Shown here one piece after another: positions 10,742 to 21,700 of a DNA stretch of 39,447 bases. The translations under genes and the position numbers were made by a program. This DNA comes from Cylindrodendrum hubeiense. Its lineage: Eukaryota > Ascomycota > Sordariomycetes > Hypocreales > Nectriaceae. The stretch is from contig JAANBB010000382.1 of the NCBI GenBank assembly GCA_014621425.1, positions 1 to 39,447 of the forward strand, given 5' to 3'. Within the stretch, counting starts at the first letter, position 1. Each line of letters starts with the position of its first letter. The notes beneath the pieces are model-generated. The model made no database searches, was not told the DNA's origin, and saw only the letters and a program-made list of their open reading frames with translations.

Positions 10742-11073
10742 GATGGAAGATGGTGATTTTGCAAGATATAAAGATATCGCAGGAACCTTATTGAGCCGTC
10801 AGCCTTGTGCTTAGTGGACTCTCGGAAGTGTGGCGGCACGCGTGGCGGTGCACTCACCAAACGGTGACTCCGCAAGCCCTAAAATTCATTTCAGCCTCCC
10901 TCTCTGGAATCCCTGTCTCAGTCAGAGTCAGTGCTTTGGATACCCCAAGATACCAGGACAAAGCGCCAGTATGGATGTCAGTTCTGCCGCCCCCCGCGAA
11001 AAAGAATTTGCATGATAAGAGAGATGAAAGAGACTGACGAAGGCGCAAACAGAAAAACTCGCAACTTCGCGAC
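10742..11073. other. Spacer between 5S copy B and TRM5, shared promoter region
   Basis: This 332-bp region separates the leftward 5S pair from rightward TRM5. It contains the 5S TATA-like box at 10765-10770 and presumably the TRM5 promoter and leader. The open frames crossing it are short and overlap the 5S gene; none resembles a protein family. Confidence 0.5.
10765..10770 (-). promoter_or_regulatory. TATA-like box upstream of 5S copy B
   Basis: On the minus strand TATATC lies 24-29 bases before the first base of 5S copy B. In Neurospora-type 5S genes a TATA element near -29 is needed for Pol III transcription, so the position fits. Copy A has no equivalent. Confidence 0.55.
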
Positions 11074-12681
11074 ATGAACCTGTTTCGGGCCCCAGCTGCT
11101 GTTCGGGCAGCCAAGACGCTGGATAGGGCGCTATTTGCAAACACTCTCAACGCCGCTGCTGCGTCAGTCAAGGATAACAGGCTACTCTCCAAGTATCGCA
11201 AGGCTCTAGAGAAGACAAACGAGGTTCTCTTCTTGGAGAGGTTCAACCCGGTTCTGCCTGACCCAGACCCGGCTCTTGCTTCTCAGGGAAAGAAGTGCAT
11301 TGTCCTGGCCCCTCAGATCAAGGCCTCGTGTGAGTTGCCCAACATATTGACTATCACAAACGCACCTGGCAATGACGCGACTAACAGTATACCAAAATAG
11401 CACCAGAGACCTGGAGTCCGGTCCTTCAGGAGGCGGCCAAGTTGGGTGATCTGAAAATCGTCCCGTATGACGTTGAAGTTCCTTATGATTTTTGGTCATA
11501 TAGTAAGAATTTTCCTTCCATGTCTTAGTGCGCGATGAGCTAACACAAGTCAAGTGGATGTGTTAAAGGCCATACTGCCAGAGGACCTCCAAGACGAGAT
11601 CCCCAGTGGATTCAACACCGTAGGACATGTCGGTATGTGAAACCTGGGTATCAATCACTATATACCGGATGCTAACATGGCCAGCCCATCTCAACATCCG
11701 AAGTCAGTACCTGCCCTACAAGAGCCTTATTGCGGAGGTGTTGTTGGACAAGAACCCTCACCTCCGGACTGTTATTAATAAAATTGATAACGTTGGCTCG
11801 GAAAATGAGTTCAGGACGTTTGCCTACGAAGTCCTCGGTGGGCCCGATGACCTGAATGTCGAGGTCAGTGAGGCTGGATGTGTCTTCAAGTTTGACTACT
11901 CCAAGGTGTACTGGAACAGCAAGCTTGACACGGAACACAAGCGGATCACAAGCCTCTTCAAGCCAGGCGAGGTCGTTGCCGACGTCATGGCCGGCATTGG
12001 ACCATTCGCGGTGCCGGCTGGCAAGAAAGGAGTCTTCGTCTGGGCCAACGACAAGAACCCGGAGAGCTACAAGTATCTGGAGGAAGCGATACACAGGAAC
12101 AAGGTAGGTTTTTTGGTCCAGCTCACTGCGATGATAGTTTCCGGGTTGACAGTCGTGTACAGGTCACTCAGTACGTCAAGCCTTTCAACTGTGATGGGCA
12201 TGAATTCCCCCACCAGGCTGTTGATCTCGTGCTCGAAGCTTCGAAACGCGGTGATTGTGCGACAATCAAGCCCCCGAAGCAACCCAGGAGCTCTACGGCA
12301 CCCCTACCGGCGCCTATCCGGATCCCGGTCCCTCCTACTATCTCGCATTTCGTCATGAACCTACCAGCGTCGGCCATCGAGTTTCTTCACAACTACCGCG
12401 GCCTGTACGACGGTCACGAGGAACTATTTACCCCCCACACCGAAACGAAGCTGCCTATGGTGCACGTCCACTGCTTCTCGGTCAAGGCCGATGATGAGAC
12501 CCCTCTTATCGACATCTGCCAGAGGATAGAGAAGGAGATTGGCATCATGCTCAAGCCTGGAAACCCCGAAAACGACGGCGAGGTGCTTATCTACGACGTC
12601 CGGGACGTCGCGCCCGCGAAGCGGATGTTCTGTGCGTCTTTTCGATTGCCGCGCGACGTCGCCTTTGCTCCGAGAGCATAG
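11074..12681 (+). CDS. TRM5: tRNA (guanine-N1-)-methyltransferase TRM5
   Basis: Five exons, 11074-11329, 11401-11502, 11555-11632, 11685-12103 and 12163-12681, encode 457 aa; all junctions restore one frame. Family blocks: [61 protein letters not shown], the S-adenosylmethionine loop [19 protein letters not shown] (D245 region), [20 protein letters not shown], the catalytic-domain motif [14 protein letters not shown] and the C-terminal [21 protein letters not shown]5 methylates G37 next to the anticodon, preventing frameshifting, and acts in nucleus or cytosol and in mitochondria. The N-terminus ([21 protein letters not shown]) is basic and amphipathic, compatible with dual mitochondrial targeting, but this is inferred. 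It is the second tRNA-modifying gene of the window. Confidence 0.94.
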
Positions 12682-13105
12682 ATAGCCCCGGCAGACTTCG
12701 GGCCCGGCGGGCGGCCGGAGAGTCTTGATAGCTCTTTTTGAGCCCGATGATTGCAGCCTACCTAATGTGACAGCAATGATATTGTCCTATGTCGCATTGC
12801 ACCGGGCCTGCCCGTCCAGGTTTCCCGTCAAATGTGCCATCATCGCCACGAGACCATTGCCCCTCCCAGGCGCGGGGCACGACACGATGACGAGTGGGAG
12901 ACGCGATAAAGTGTCCGGCTGTACTCAGATCCTATACTTAGATGACCCTAGCCACACACCCAAACACTGCCAGAGGGCTAAAGGCCCTGCATGCAGCCGG
13001 TCAACATAATGCTGGACGCCATTTTTTCTTCCTCCCTGGCGATCGACGATACGAACACATCAGACACCAGTCGTGGGCGTGGACGTGGACAGGGGAGCAT
13101 CACCC
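12682..13105. other. Intergenic, downstream of TRM5
   Basis: This stretch holds the TRM5 3' flank and ordinary-composition DNA. Open frames are short and mutually overlapping. I see no RNA gene or repeat. Confidence 0.4.
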
Positions 13106-13500
13106 CTACTTGCGGAACCCGTAGTTCGCCCAGGATGGCGTCGTGCTCGCATCCTTCACAAAGGCGTGCTCGAGGCCCGTTTGGTCTGGACCCAAGCACA
13201 CGCCCCTGCCAACCCCCCGGTAAATCTTGGCTAGTGTCGCACCGCAGCGCCGTTGGGCTGCACACCGATGGTGTATGCATTCAACCTGATGCGGCTGTTG
13301 TGGAACGCCAGCTTGCGGAGGGTGGAGGGAAAGACTGAACTGCCAAAGGATCAGGTCAAGGCCGTGTATACACATTTGCTGTGTGTGGCTGGGTAGGCCA
13401 ATGATACAGCCCACGGGTTCTGTGGCTGCATCATGTCAAATGTGGTGTGATGGCTTCCAAGATGAGATTAAGGGCGGCGTACGCCGAGTCCTGAATATGT
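13106..13500 (-). pseudogene. Possible degraded coding relic
   Basis: On the minus strand three protein-like pieces follow one another in different frames. The first is IQDSAYAALNLILEAITPHLT (13434-13500). The second runs to the right-hand part with TLRKLAFHNSRIRLNAYTIGV (about 13240-13330) and has an internal stop. The third ends LEHAFVKDASTTPSWANYGFRK-stop at 13106. Several pieces show the G/C-rich third positions of the real genes here, but stops and frame changes prevent an intact protein, and I do not recognise the family. Plus-strand readings (e.g. VYAFNLMRLLWNASLRRV) are also fairly open, so chance is possible. Confidence 0.2.
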
Positions 13501-16500
13501 TTGCGTTACTGCTTTCTCTTGTTCGCACAGCAGGGTTCCGTAAATCCAATGTCTGGCATGTTGCCATGTTGCCATGTTTGCTCCGCTCGGTGTGATTCCT
13601 TGTAAGCCAAGATACAGAATACCCTAGCTGAGTTTGCTCTCTTCCCGTATCGCGTTTTGTGACATATCTTCATGTGATAAGGGGGCCAACAAAGTTCGTT
13701 GTCGACTCAACTCGTCGAGATGCAGCATGGGGCGTGATAAGGCAGTTTTGATCGGACTCTGTAGCAAACAACCCTCGTGGGTCGCGAATCTCGAGTTGCA
13801 CCAGAGGAAAATGATGGCCGGAAGAAAGTCCCCGTTCATGATACCGTAGCGGAGCGGGATGGTCCCACGTCGGTTCGACGGCTTGTCAAGGGACCCCCAT
13901 GCTCGTTGCACACCACAGGGTCCTTCAGCGCAGGGATGGCGGCATCGGCGTTGGCTCTGCTTCCAAAACCGCTGCAACTCTCGCCAGGGCAGTGTATGTT
14001 TTTTTACTGATAATGACGCCTCGAGCGACACAGATTTGTGGAGACGACGGGTAGAAGTGCTTTTTACCTGTATGTCGCAACTCTCGGACGAACTCAACAA
14101 CGCGTTTTCGAAGCGGAGGCGTTTGAGGTTGGAGCCATGATGCATCTCGGAGAATACGACGGCTCTCGAAAACCCAATTCAGAAATTCCGACTTCGCGAA
14201 AAACCGGCGAGGTCCGAAGAAATCCGAATGAGGTGGCGGATTCTTGGTGGTTGAGTACAGGCTCTTGTTTTCTCGGTCAAGCTCCGTTTTCAACCGTCGC
14301 GTTCCGTGACAGGGAGGACTGTAACCCTCCTCCACCTCCTCCACCTCGAGTGTTGCGAGACACCCCCGAGCATTTGCTACCTTGTTGATCAGTACCCCCC
14401 GGCGGGCCGTCGCGGACCACCGATCGATGGCTGACTGGGATGATGAAGTGATTGATACGTAGTACACACGGACATGGTGATGAACCGCTTGCCACCCCTG
14501 GACCGACTTCTCCAACGCTAGCATGAGGATTTGCAAGGAGCCTCAGAAGGGGGATCGTCCGGTCATCGTCAGGGTTGACATGCATCGGCCATCCGCGCCA
14601 GGGCTATCTCCAGTTGGGTTCTGCTGCAGCATGTCGGTCCCCCATGAGGGGGGTATGAGTGGGGAGAGGATCCTTGCGTCTGTGGATAGTGGATAGCCAT
14701 GAGGCTGAGGATGTGCGCACGCAGCGTGTGTCAATGTCGAGTCGAGGTGTTGCACAGCAGAGCGAAAAGATTAGGGGGTAGGGGCGGGAAGCCGTCGGTG
14801 ATAGCAGCAGCGACTTGATTTAAATATACTACGCCAGCCTTATCTCGAACGACTCAAGAAGCTTCATTTCATTATCTTGATTGAAGAGCGCAACGCCTTG
14901 TGCTGGATAGATTCGCAGTGTTGACTTTCACATGTTTTGCGGTGCAGGGGGGTTCTGGATCCAGGATCCATCGCCCCGTCGCTAGCAAGAATCGAGCCTT
15001 GGGTGCAGAAGCCGCAACTTGGGGGGTATTGAAACCCCAAATCAAAACAACAATTCAACGCCGGGAGATGGGGTTTTCTTCTTCTCTCGGGTTCAGCAGC
15101 AAACGCGAGCGGACAAGCTACGCATCGGGTATCATCTGCCCGGATCAGAGGCGTTACTAGAACAACCGCCAAGCTGGTTTATTAATGGTGACGATTGTGC
15201 GCCATTTCGCCCGATCGATGGGGTGATTCTGGACGACAAGTTGCTGACAGTGAGGAAATTCGCATCGAACTGATTGGTCTGATCTGCTCGGCAGTGCATG
15301 TTGTGTTCCTCTTAATTGAGGATGTTATAAGTCTGGAGGGTAAAGGGGAAATAGCAGGGCCAGAACGAAACACGCGGGGGGAGAAGAGAGGGAAGAGGGA
15401 GGGAAGAGAGGAAACAATGGCAAGATGGTGACAAGGAGCGTTAGAGCCAGAAATCATGGATCAAGCTCCAGACCTGATACTGCCTCTCCCATAGATCATA
15501 AGCCCTGCAATCGATCATCTGCCGACCCCTCCACCCACAATGCAGGGGACACTAGAGGATACCTGTGTCGACAAAGTCTAGTTGACATAATCGAGTTGAG
15601 ACCGGTCGCAGCCTGTCAGAGCCCTTGGATGGCCGTGGTAGCATCCGTCCACCCATCGTGGGGCCAGGCGGGCGGCAGCAGAAACAGGCTTGAAGCTGAT
15701 TGACACCGTCGACAGAGCGACGTCCTCCCCCATCCCACTCTCAGGACAACCTCGACGCTGGCGTATCGCCGCAGGTCATCGTCTAGGCTGGAGGGTCAGC
15801 ATTCGGATACTACGATGCATCTCATGGCCCCAGGCACTCTGAGCGCCGTCGAGATTTGGCTACCGGTGAGAAAATGACTGGTCGACGTGTTAGGTCGTCT
15901 GGGAGGGTCGCATCGCAGGGTGCCGCGCATCAAGAAGTGCGTCCGCAGGCCAAGGACCCAGGGGCTGCACGTCAACCCCCATTACAGTCTGTGCAAGGTA
16001 GTACATAGTACGGGGGCTCTCCGTAGACGCACATGGATGGCGACGATTCGGGAGTGGGCAAGGAAAGTGGGCGACCCGGTTGTTGATAAGGCGCTTGTTC
16101 GCAGTCGCCTCTGCCTGATGATGCGATCCTTACGCTTGGCCAGGTTTCGCCATCATGTCCGCCGCAGGAGACGGTCGGAGATGACATTATCTGCAGCACC
16201 CTGGCCCCTCAAAGGACTACTCCCGTGTGCAACTCTCAACTCCATTGTGACAGAAGCGGCGACTACTGCTTCAAGAGATGAGAGAACGGGCCTTCTGTCG
16301 GCCGCACTAGTTTGGCGAAGATGAAGAGAAAACAAGTCGAAAACGCCATGATCTCGGTTATCTCAGCGTTGCAATAGAAAACCGGATACCCTCAGAAAGC
16401 GGCACAGGTGACAAGCTAAGAATCCACAACCCGAGCCCCAGCCAGCCTCCTACCCACCATGGTGGTAGTTTTGGCCAAAGGAGGGGTTCCTGAGTGGGGA

Positions 16501-19500
16501 GCGGACGAAGAGGTTGGCCGGGATGATAGCTCCTTGGAGCTGCTTCGGGCGTTTCGCTGCTGACCGGCTGCACAACTCGTGTCGACTTCAGCAGGGCGAG
16601 GGCAAGAAGAATGAGTGGGTTTCAGCAACCAGTTCGAGCCGCTTGCGCGGACGGCTCTGGAGATAGGACCGAAGAGCCTGGGGTAACCAACCTATTTGGA
16701 GAGCTGCGCTGAGTTTGGGCTTGGAATCACTTGATGAAGCGCACGCAACCCTGCGGAAAGTCTCGACGTCCAGCGACCGAGCACAAGAGAGTTTGGGCGA
16801 TAGGTGAAAGGGGGGTTGTGGCTGGGTCAATTGATAATAGTAACGGGCCATTGCTGAAGGCAACCATCTAGAGAGGAGCTGTTCGGGAACTAGATAGGTA
16901 GGTCAGAAAGTAGCCAAAGGTAGATAGCGAGACCTAGGGAGGTGTCTGTATCGCCGTTATCGCGAACGATTAGATAGCCGAAGCAGCCACACCAAGACGG
17001 CGCCGAGCCCTTTGTTGGTGAGGGAGCGGGCAGCGGCTATGACAAAGGTCGGAGAGCTAAACAGCGACCTTTGTGTCACGATCGAAGGCTCCATCGCGGT
17101 GCTTGGCGAGACGAGTGGCTTGGAGTGAAGCATCTGGTGCATTGAAGGCGCTGGGCTCGAGCAGCACTTCTGCGGCACTTCTGCAAGACTTCTGCGAAGC
17201 TGCTGCGAGACTACAGCTGTTTGTGGGAAGACGTGCAGCAGCCAGACTGCCTGGTGTGGCTCATCCAGGTTGCTCTCGAGATAAAGGTGGCTTTGGATGG
17301 ATAAGAGAACCCTCCGGTAGCCACATCGAGAGACCAGGAAGAGGTTAAAGAATGGTGATGGGGTCGGTGCTGGCCAATGGCCGAAGCGAATGAAACGTAA
17401 GATAGGCCAACGTGGATTGGCTCATGAGGGAGCATGCAGACGTTTCACAACATGCTCCGATCCCCATGCCCATGTTCCATGTTCCTTGGTGCTATCGCCG
17501 GGCTGATGGCGTGAGGACGCTGGCGTCTTGCGCCCTGCCTTTTGACCTTGGCTTGACGAGGCGAATGCATTTCGACTAGCCAACTTACACTCATACGGCT
17601 TGAGTTGATCCGCCTACCAAGGAAGACCGCGCACGGCTTTGTGGAGGGCATCGGAACGAGGGCATCGGAAGAAGGCCGAGCGCGGGCGCAAGGGGAACCC
17701 CGAGCAGGAGAGTTCAGACGAGGACAATCCAAGAGGGGGAGGCGAAATCAGAGCTCGGAGCCCGGGGAGCTACGAGTAGGATCGACAAGACGTGCAGTAG
17801 CCGTCTGTAGCTCGGACGCTGATATCACACCGCGGTGAGCAACTTGGCAACACTGGACAAGGACGTCGCTTGGAGCGTAACCTCAGACATGGCTGGGGTT
17901 GATCAGAGACAAACAAGCGTCGTTCATCCGGATACTGGGGGGCGTGATCCGGGGGCGTCAGGGCGCTGGGGAGCAATTTCTGGGGGAGTCTGGGGTTCAG
18001 ATGGGGAGTGAGATTGGGGCCTGTCTGACCTGAGTCTACAGTATTCACTCGCTGTGGCCAGTGGGCTTACAGTGGGTTTGTGGGCTTCTGGAACCTGACA
18101 CAGGGCAGGCAGCAGCAAAACCAATCGCAGCCCAATGGAGCCTAGAACCAACCAACCAGCGAAACACCAGTGTACATACCGATGGAGGTTCTGATGGCCC
18201 AATTCGTCCTACTCCTGCGGCTGGCTGTCGTGTCATGTCCGTCAACCCCTTCACTCGGGCTCGCTTGCTCCTTGAGTCAGTGGCCACATCGCGGGAGAAG
18301 TCGGTGCCACAATCTCACGGAGGCGGCTTCAACTGCAGGTCACGAGACGACGACGAGGTGCGATGCACGGGAGCGGGATGGGATGGCTTTGGCTACGGCT
18401 CAAAGGAGCTTCGGGTGGCAGTGGTAGGTAGCAAAGACGGCGGATGCTCCATCGCAGCAGCAGCCACAAAAGCACAGAGGCACCACGCCATCAAGCCATC
18501 GCATATGTGAGAGTGATACGAGCCCTGCTTACGGAGTAGTAGGTGCCTTGTTGGACCGGCAATCGAAGCTGGGTTCGCTTCTGCACGATCGGAATGTCAT
18601 CATTTGCGACTATATCTACAGTTTTAGCAAGTATCATGGTTTGGTCATGGTGCAGATTAGCCAGGTACGAGGAACGAGATAAATACCGGTTTCGTAACGA
18701 TCATCGTCTACCACCAAGTCCACGATCCAACATCGCACGGTCTGGACCGTTTACTGTGCCCTCGGCAAGCAACAGGGGTGGGAGGGGCAATACATGACAT
18801 ACAGTCAGTCCCCTGGAGCTTACTAACCAACACCGGGACGTCCAAGTCGAGTAAGCCAACCGCGTACCCGTCTACAGCTCAGCGGAGGAGAGGCGCATAT
18901 GATGCATTCCTGTGATGCAACAGCAGCCCATATTGTGGCCGAAGTAGGTACGAAGCCACTCACGGCACTTAGATGCATATCGACAGATAGGGAAACGAAG
19001 GCTTGGTTGCTCCCCTCCTGGTGCCCCCCGTGGTGGCCCCCGTGGTGGCTCTCTTGTTGGCTGATGGTTGCAAACTGCTGCAGATGGTTGCAAAGTCAAA
19101 GAGGTGGCCCCAACAGAGTAGCTTCCATCTTACGTATTGAGCCTGGCCGACCACATCATCGAGAGGATAATTTACATCAAATGCATTCAACCCTAGGCCC
19201 GCAGTCTCTATCCAGGCACGCCTGGGTCCCTGGAGGACAAAAAGTGTCTCGCAGCGCGCCTATCTCCTCGACATTGAAGCAGCCGACAGAGCTACGCCTA
19301 CCCTACGTTGTTGGCCGTATTCGTACATGCCGGACCGAGCGTGGGGAAGACGGGCGCAGAGCAAGGTTTCGGTTGAAGACCTGGCGGCTCTCCACCTGAA
19401 TCGTGGAGGAGGCTCTTCCTACATGTCTCGTCGGCATGCACTCCGACCAACATGGCATTCATCCACTCACCTCTCTGATCTGATACATACGCGCTGATGC

Positions 19501-21700
19501 TAGGCTGTCCGAGAGTAACATGCTATCAGAGTTAGTTATGTCGCCACCCGCAACAATCCACGACGACCCAATGAAGCCAGACTCCACCTGGTATCGCTCG
19601 TCTCCTCTCGCACTTGAGAGAAACATGCTTTCCGGGACCTGGACGCGGCATGTACGCGATCGAGGAGATAGAAGACGCCACCCAGCCATGATCTAGACAA
19701 GATGGGACAGAGAAAGCGATGCTCGGGCTTACAATACCGCGCTTCAAGATAGCTAATTTGGGCATCCCCAGCACCGTCGCAAACATTCGCCCTGTACGGT
19801 GAGAGAGCACCAGTGCTCAGTGCGCAGCGCATCTGAGCAACCCCGGACGGCGTCGAGGATTCAGGCGAGGTCAGCAATTGGAAATTGGCGAAGATTTTTT
19901 CTTCATATTTTCTTATTCTTCCCTGACTCTTCAAACCCAATTACGGGACTGCCCAATATAGTCCCTTGCTCGAATCCCCGGCCAGGGGGTCTCGGTGGGA
20001 CGAGACGCGCTGCTTCTGGAACCCGTCCCCGCTTTGCCTCCACGTTGGCAAGCCAGCCGACTGTGAGAAAAAAAAACCCGACGATGCTTGGCGCGTCCCA
20101 GCAGCAGGCGACGGTGCAGGATTTTCATTTTGGCGCCTCCCACCCCTGCTGGCCTTTGTCTGGCCCAGTTTGCTGGGCCGCTTGGGGCCGACGGGGGAAC
20201 TAGTCGTGGGCCCCGGATTGGCGTGTCCTCCATCGTGGACCGCTGCGTTGGGTGCCCCCAGGCATGTCTGATCTGGCAGTTGGAGACCGATTCTAGCAGC
20301 GTGAGCCAGATGAGAAACAACCAACAGCGCGTGTAAGAGAGGAGAAGGTGGTAGCTGTTAGGTAAAGAAGGAGGGAGGGCATCGAGCAGTTGGGTGACCC
20401 AGATGCCATGTCATGTTACCGAGGGACAGTTCAGGCATGATTGCAACGTCCGCTGGTCCTCGGCTACCATTTCAATCGCCGACATGTCTGTCGCCTCCAA
20501 CATCGGGTTTGCCCCTGCCCCGACTGGGTACTATGTACTGAATTTCGTTGGAGTCCCGAGCGTCCTCGTGCCCAAAGGACCCATCATCACGTTCGTTCCC
20601 CTTGCACGAGACCCTCCCATCCGCCTCCGCCGGGGCCCGGCCTCGGGGGTTCTAAAGTGCCTGACCCAGCGCGGAAGCACGGAGCGAGCGAGATGCCATG
20701 GCCATGTCGTGCTGCTGCAACACTGCGGCTGAAGGGGCCCTGACGGGGGACGGGGAGTGGTGAGGTCTCGCCATAATGATCCCTCCGCCCAGGCACGCGG
20801 CGGTACAGTGCCTTCGCACCTCACCTTGGGCCGCGGCACCCTCGCCGGTCAGGAGACGAGACAGGAGATTTTTGGGGGGGCAATCCAATTACAGATCCCC
20901 GTCTCGTGGCCCTTGGTTCGTGAGCTCGGTCACGGACTGAAGCCATGATTAAGGAGCCGTTGGGCACAGACTGGGCGGTGCCGTGGTGCTTTCGGGACGC
21001 CCCCGGACACAGACAGTGGGGTTTTCCTGTTAGCGGTCGTAAATTCCCCTGGCAGGCTTGGTCCTTGATTCAAGTCACTCATTCAAGTCATCGAATTCCC
21101 TGGTCATGAATCTTGAATGTAAATGACCTTGACCCGTTTTACCATTTGCAGCCGTGCACCGGCCGCGCCTCGACCTGCTTGGGCCCCCGGGCTCCTTTGT
21201 CGCTGCGGGTGATGCTGCCCGTGTGCTGTCAGTCAGCTGCGCAGTGTGTTCGTGCTGTGCCGTGGCCCCCTATGCAGAGCTGGGGTACAGCGAGTGGCCG
21301 GCGCTGTAGTGTGCTGCCGCTGCGCCGTCTCGGTGTTGTGCAGTTGCTCAGCGCAGCGCATGGCATCGCAGCGCCGCGCATGGCATGACATGGCATGACA
21401 TGGCATGGCCGAGCATGGCATCGCAGGGCGGCTTGCCCTCACGGCGAATTCTGACTGATTATGGCGTTCCGTTCACCTTGGGGCCGCCTCCCTTGATTAC
21501 ATCCGTCGCCATGCCGAGCGTCTCGAGAGCCAGGGCCCGGACTTTGGTATCCCGGGACCCGATGGCATCCTCATTCCCGCGCTCCCGTCGCTGCCTTCGT
21601 ACGCCCACGCAAAAGTGGACACACCCACGCACCACCACCCACGCTCGCAACCCACAGGGGCCTCAGACTTTCCAGAAACTGACATCCGCGAGCCCTCCCT
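13501..21700. other. Gene-poor intergenic block
   Basis: About 8 kb without a convincing coding region on either strand. The longest open frames (203 aa at 13925-14536 minus, 173 aa at 13624-14145 minus, 167 aa at 18899-19399 plus) show no family motif or consistent codon bias. A TATA-like stretch at 14817-14827 followed by ordinary leader-like sequence could start a noncoding transcript. Small local repeats occur: ACTTCTGC units at 17165-17200, CCCCGTGGTGG pairs near 19025-19050, a GATGGTTGCAAA pair near 19060-19095 and ATGGCATGAC units at 21380-21407. No tRNA, transposase, reverse transcriptase or RIP-like AT-rich tract was seen. Confidence 0.5.
21380..21407. repeat. Short tandem repeat, ATGGCATGAC units
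   Basis: Two full units plus a partial third unit of ATGGCATGAC lie in the noncoding region; further ATGGCAT copies flank it. The reverse complement 13-mer ATGCCATGTCATG recurs elsewhere in noncoding DNA of the window. Confidence 0.7.

Noticed and set aside
10582..10875. A 97-codon minus-strand frame
   Set aside because: It runs across 5S rRNA copy B, so it is not a protein gene.
13925..14536. A 203-codon minus-strand frame in the gene-poor block
   Set aside because: No recognisable family, no consistent third-position bias, and other frames across it are open as well. Kept only as a note that a search would be worthwhile.
19955..20000. A CTCGAATCCC string resembling a tRNA B box
   Set aside because: Flanking bases do not form a T-stem or an acceptor stem and no A box is found at the right distance.
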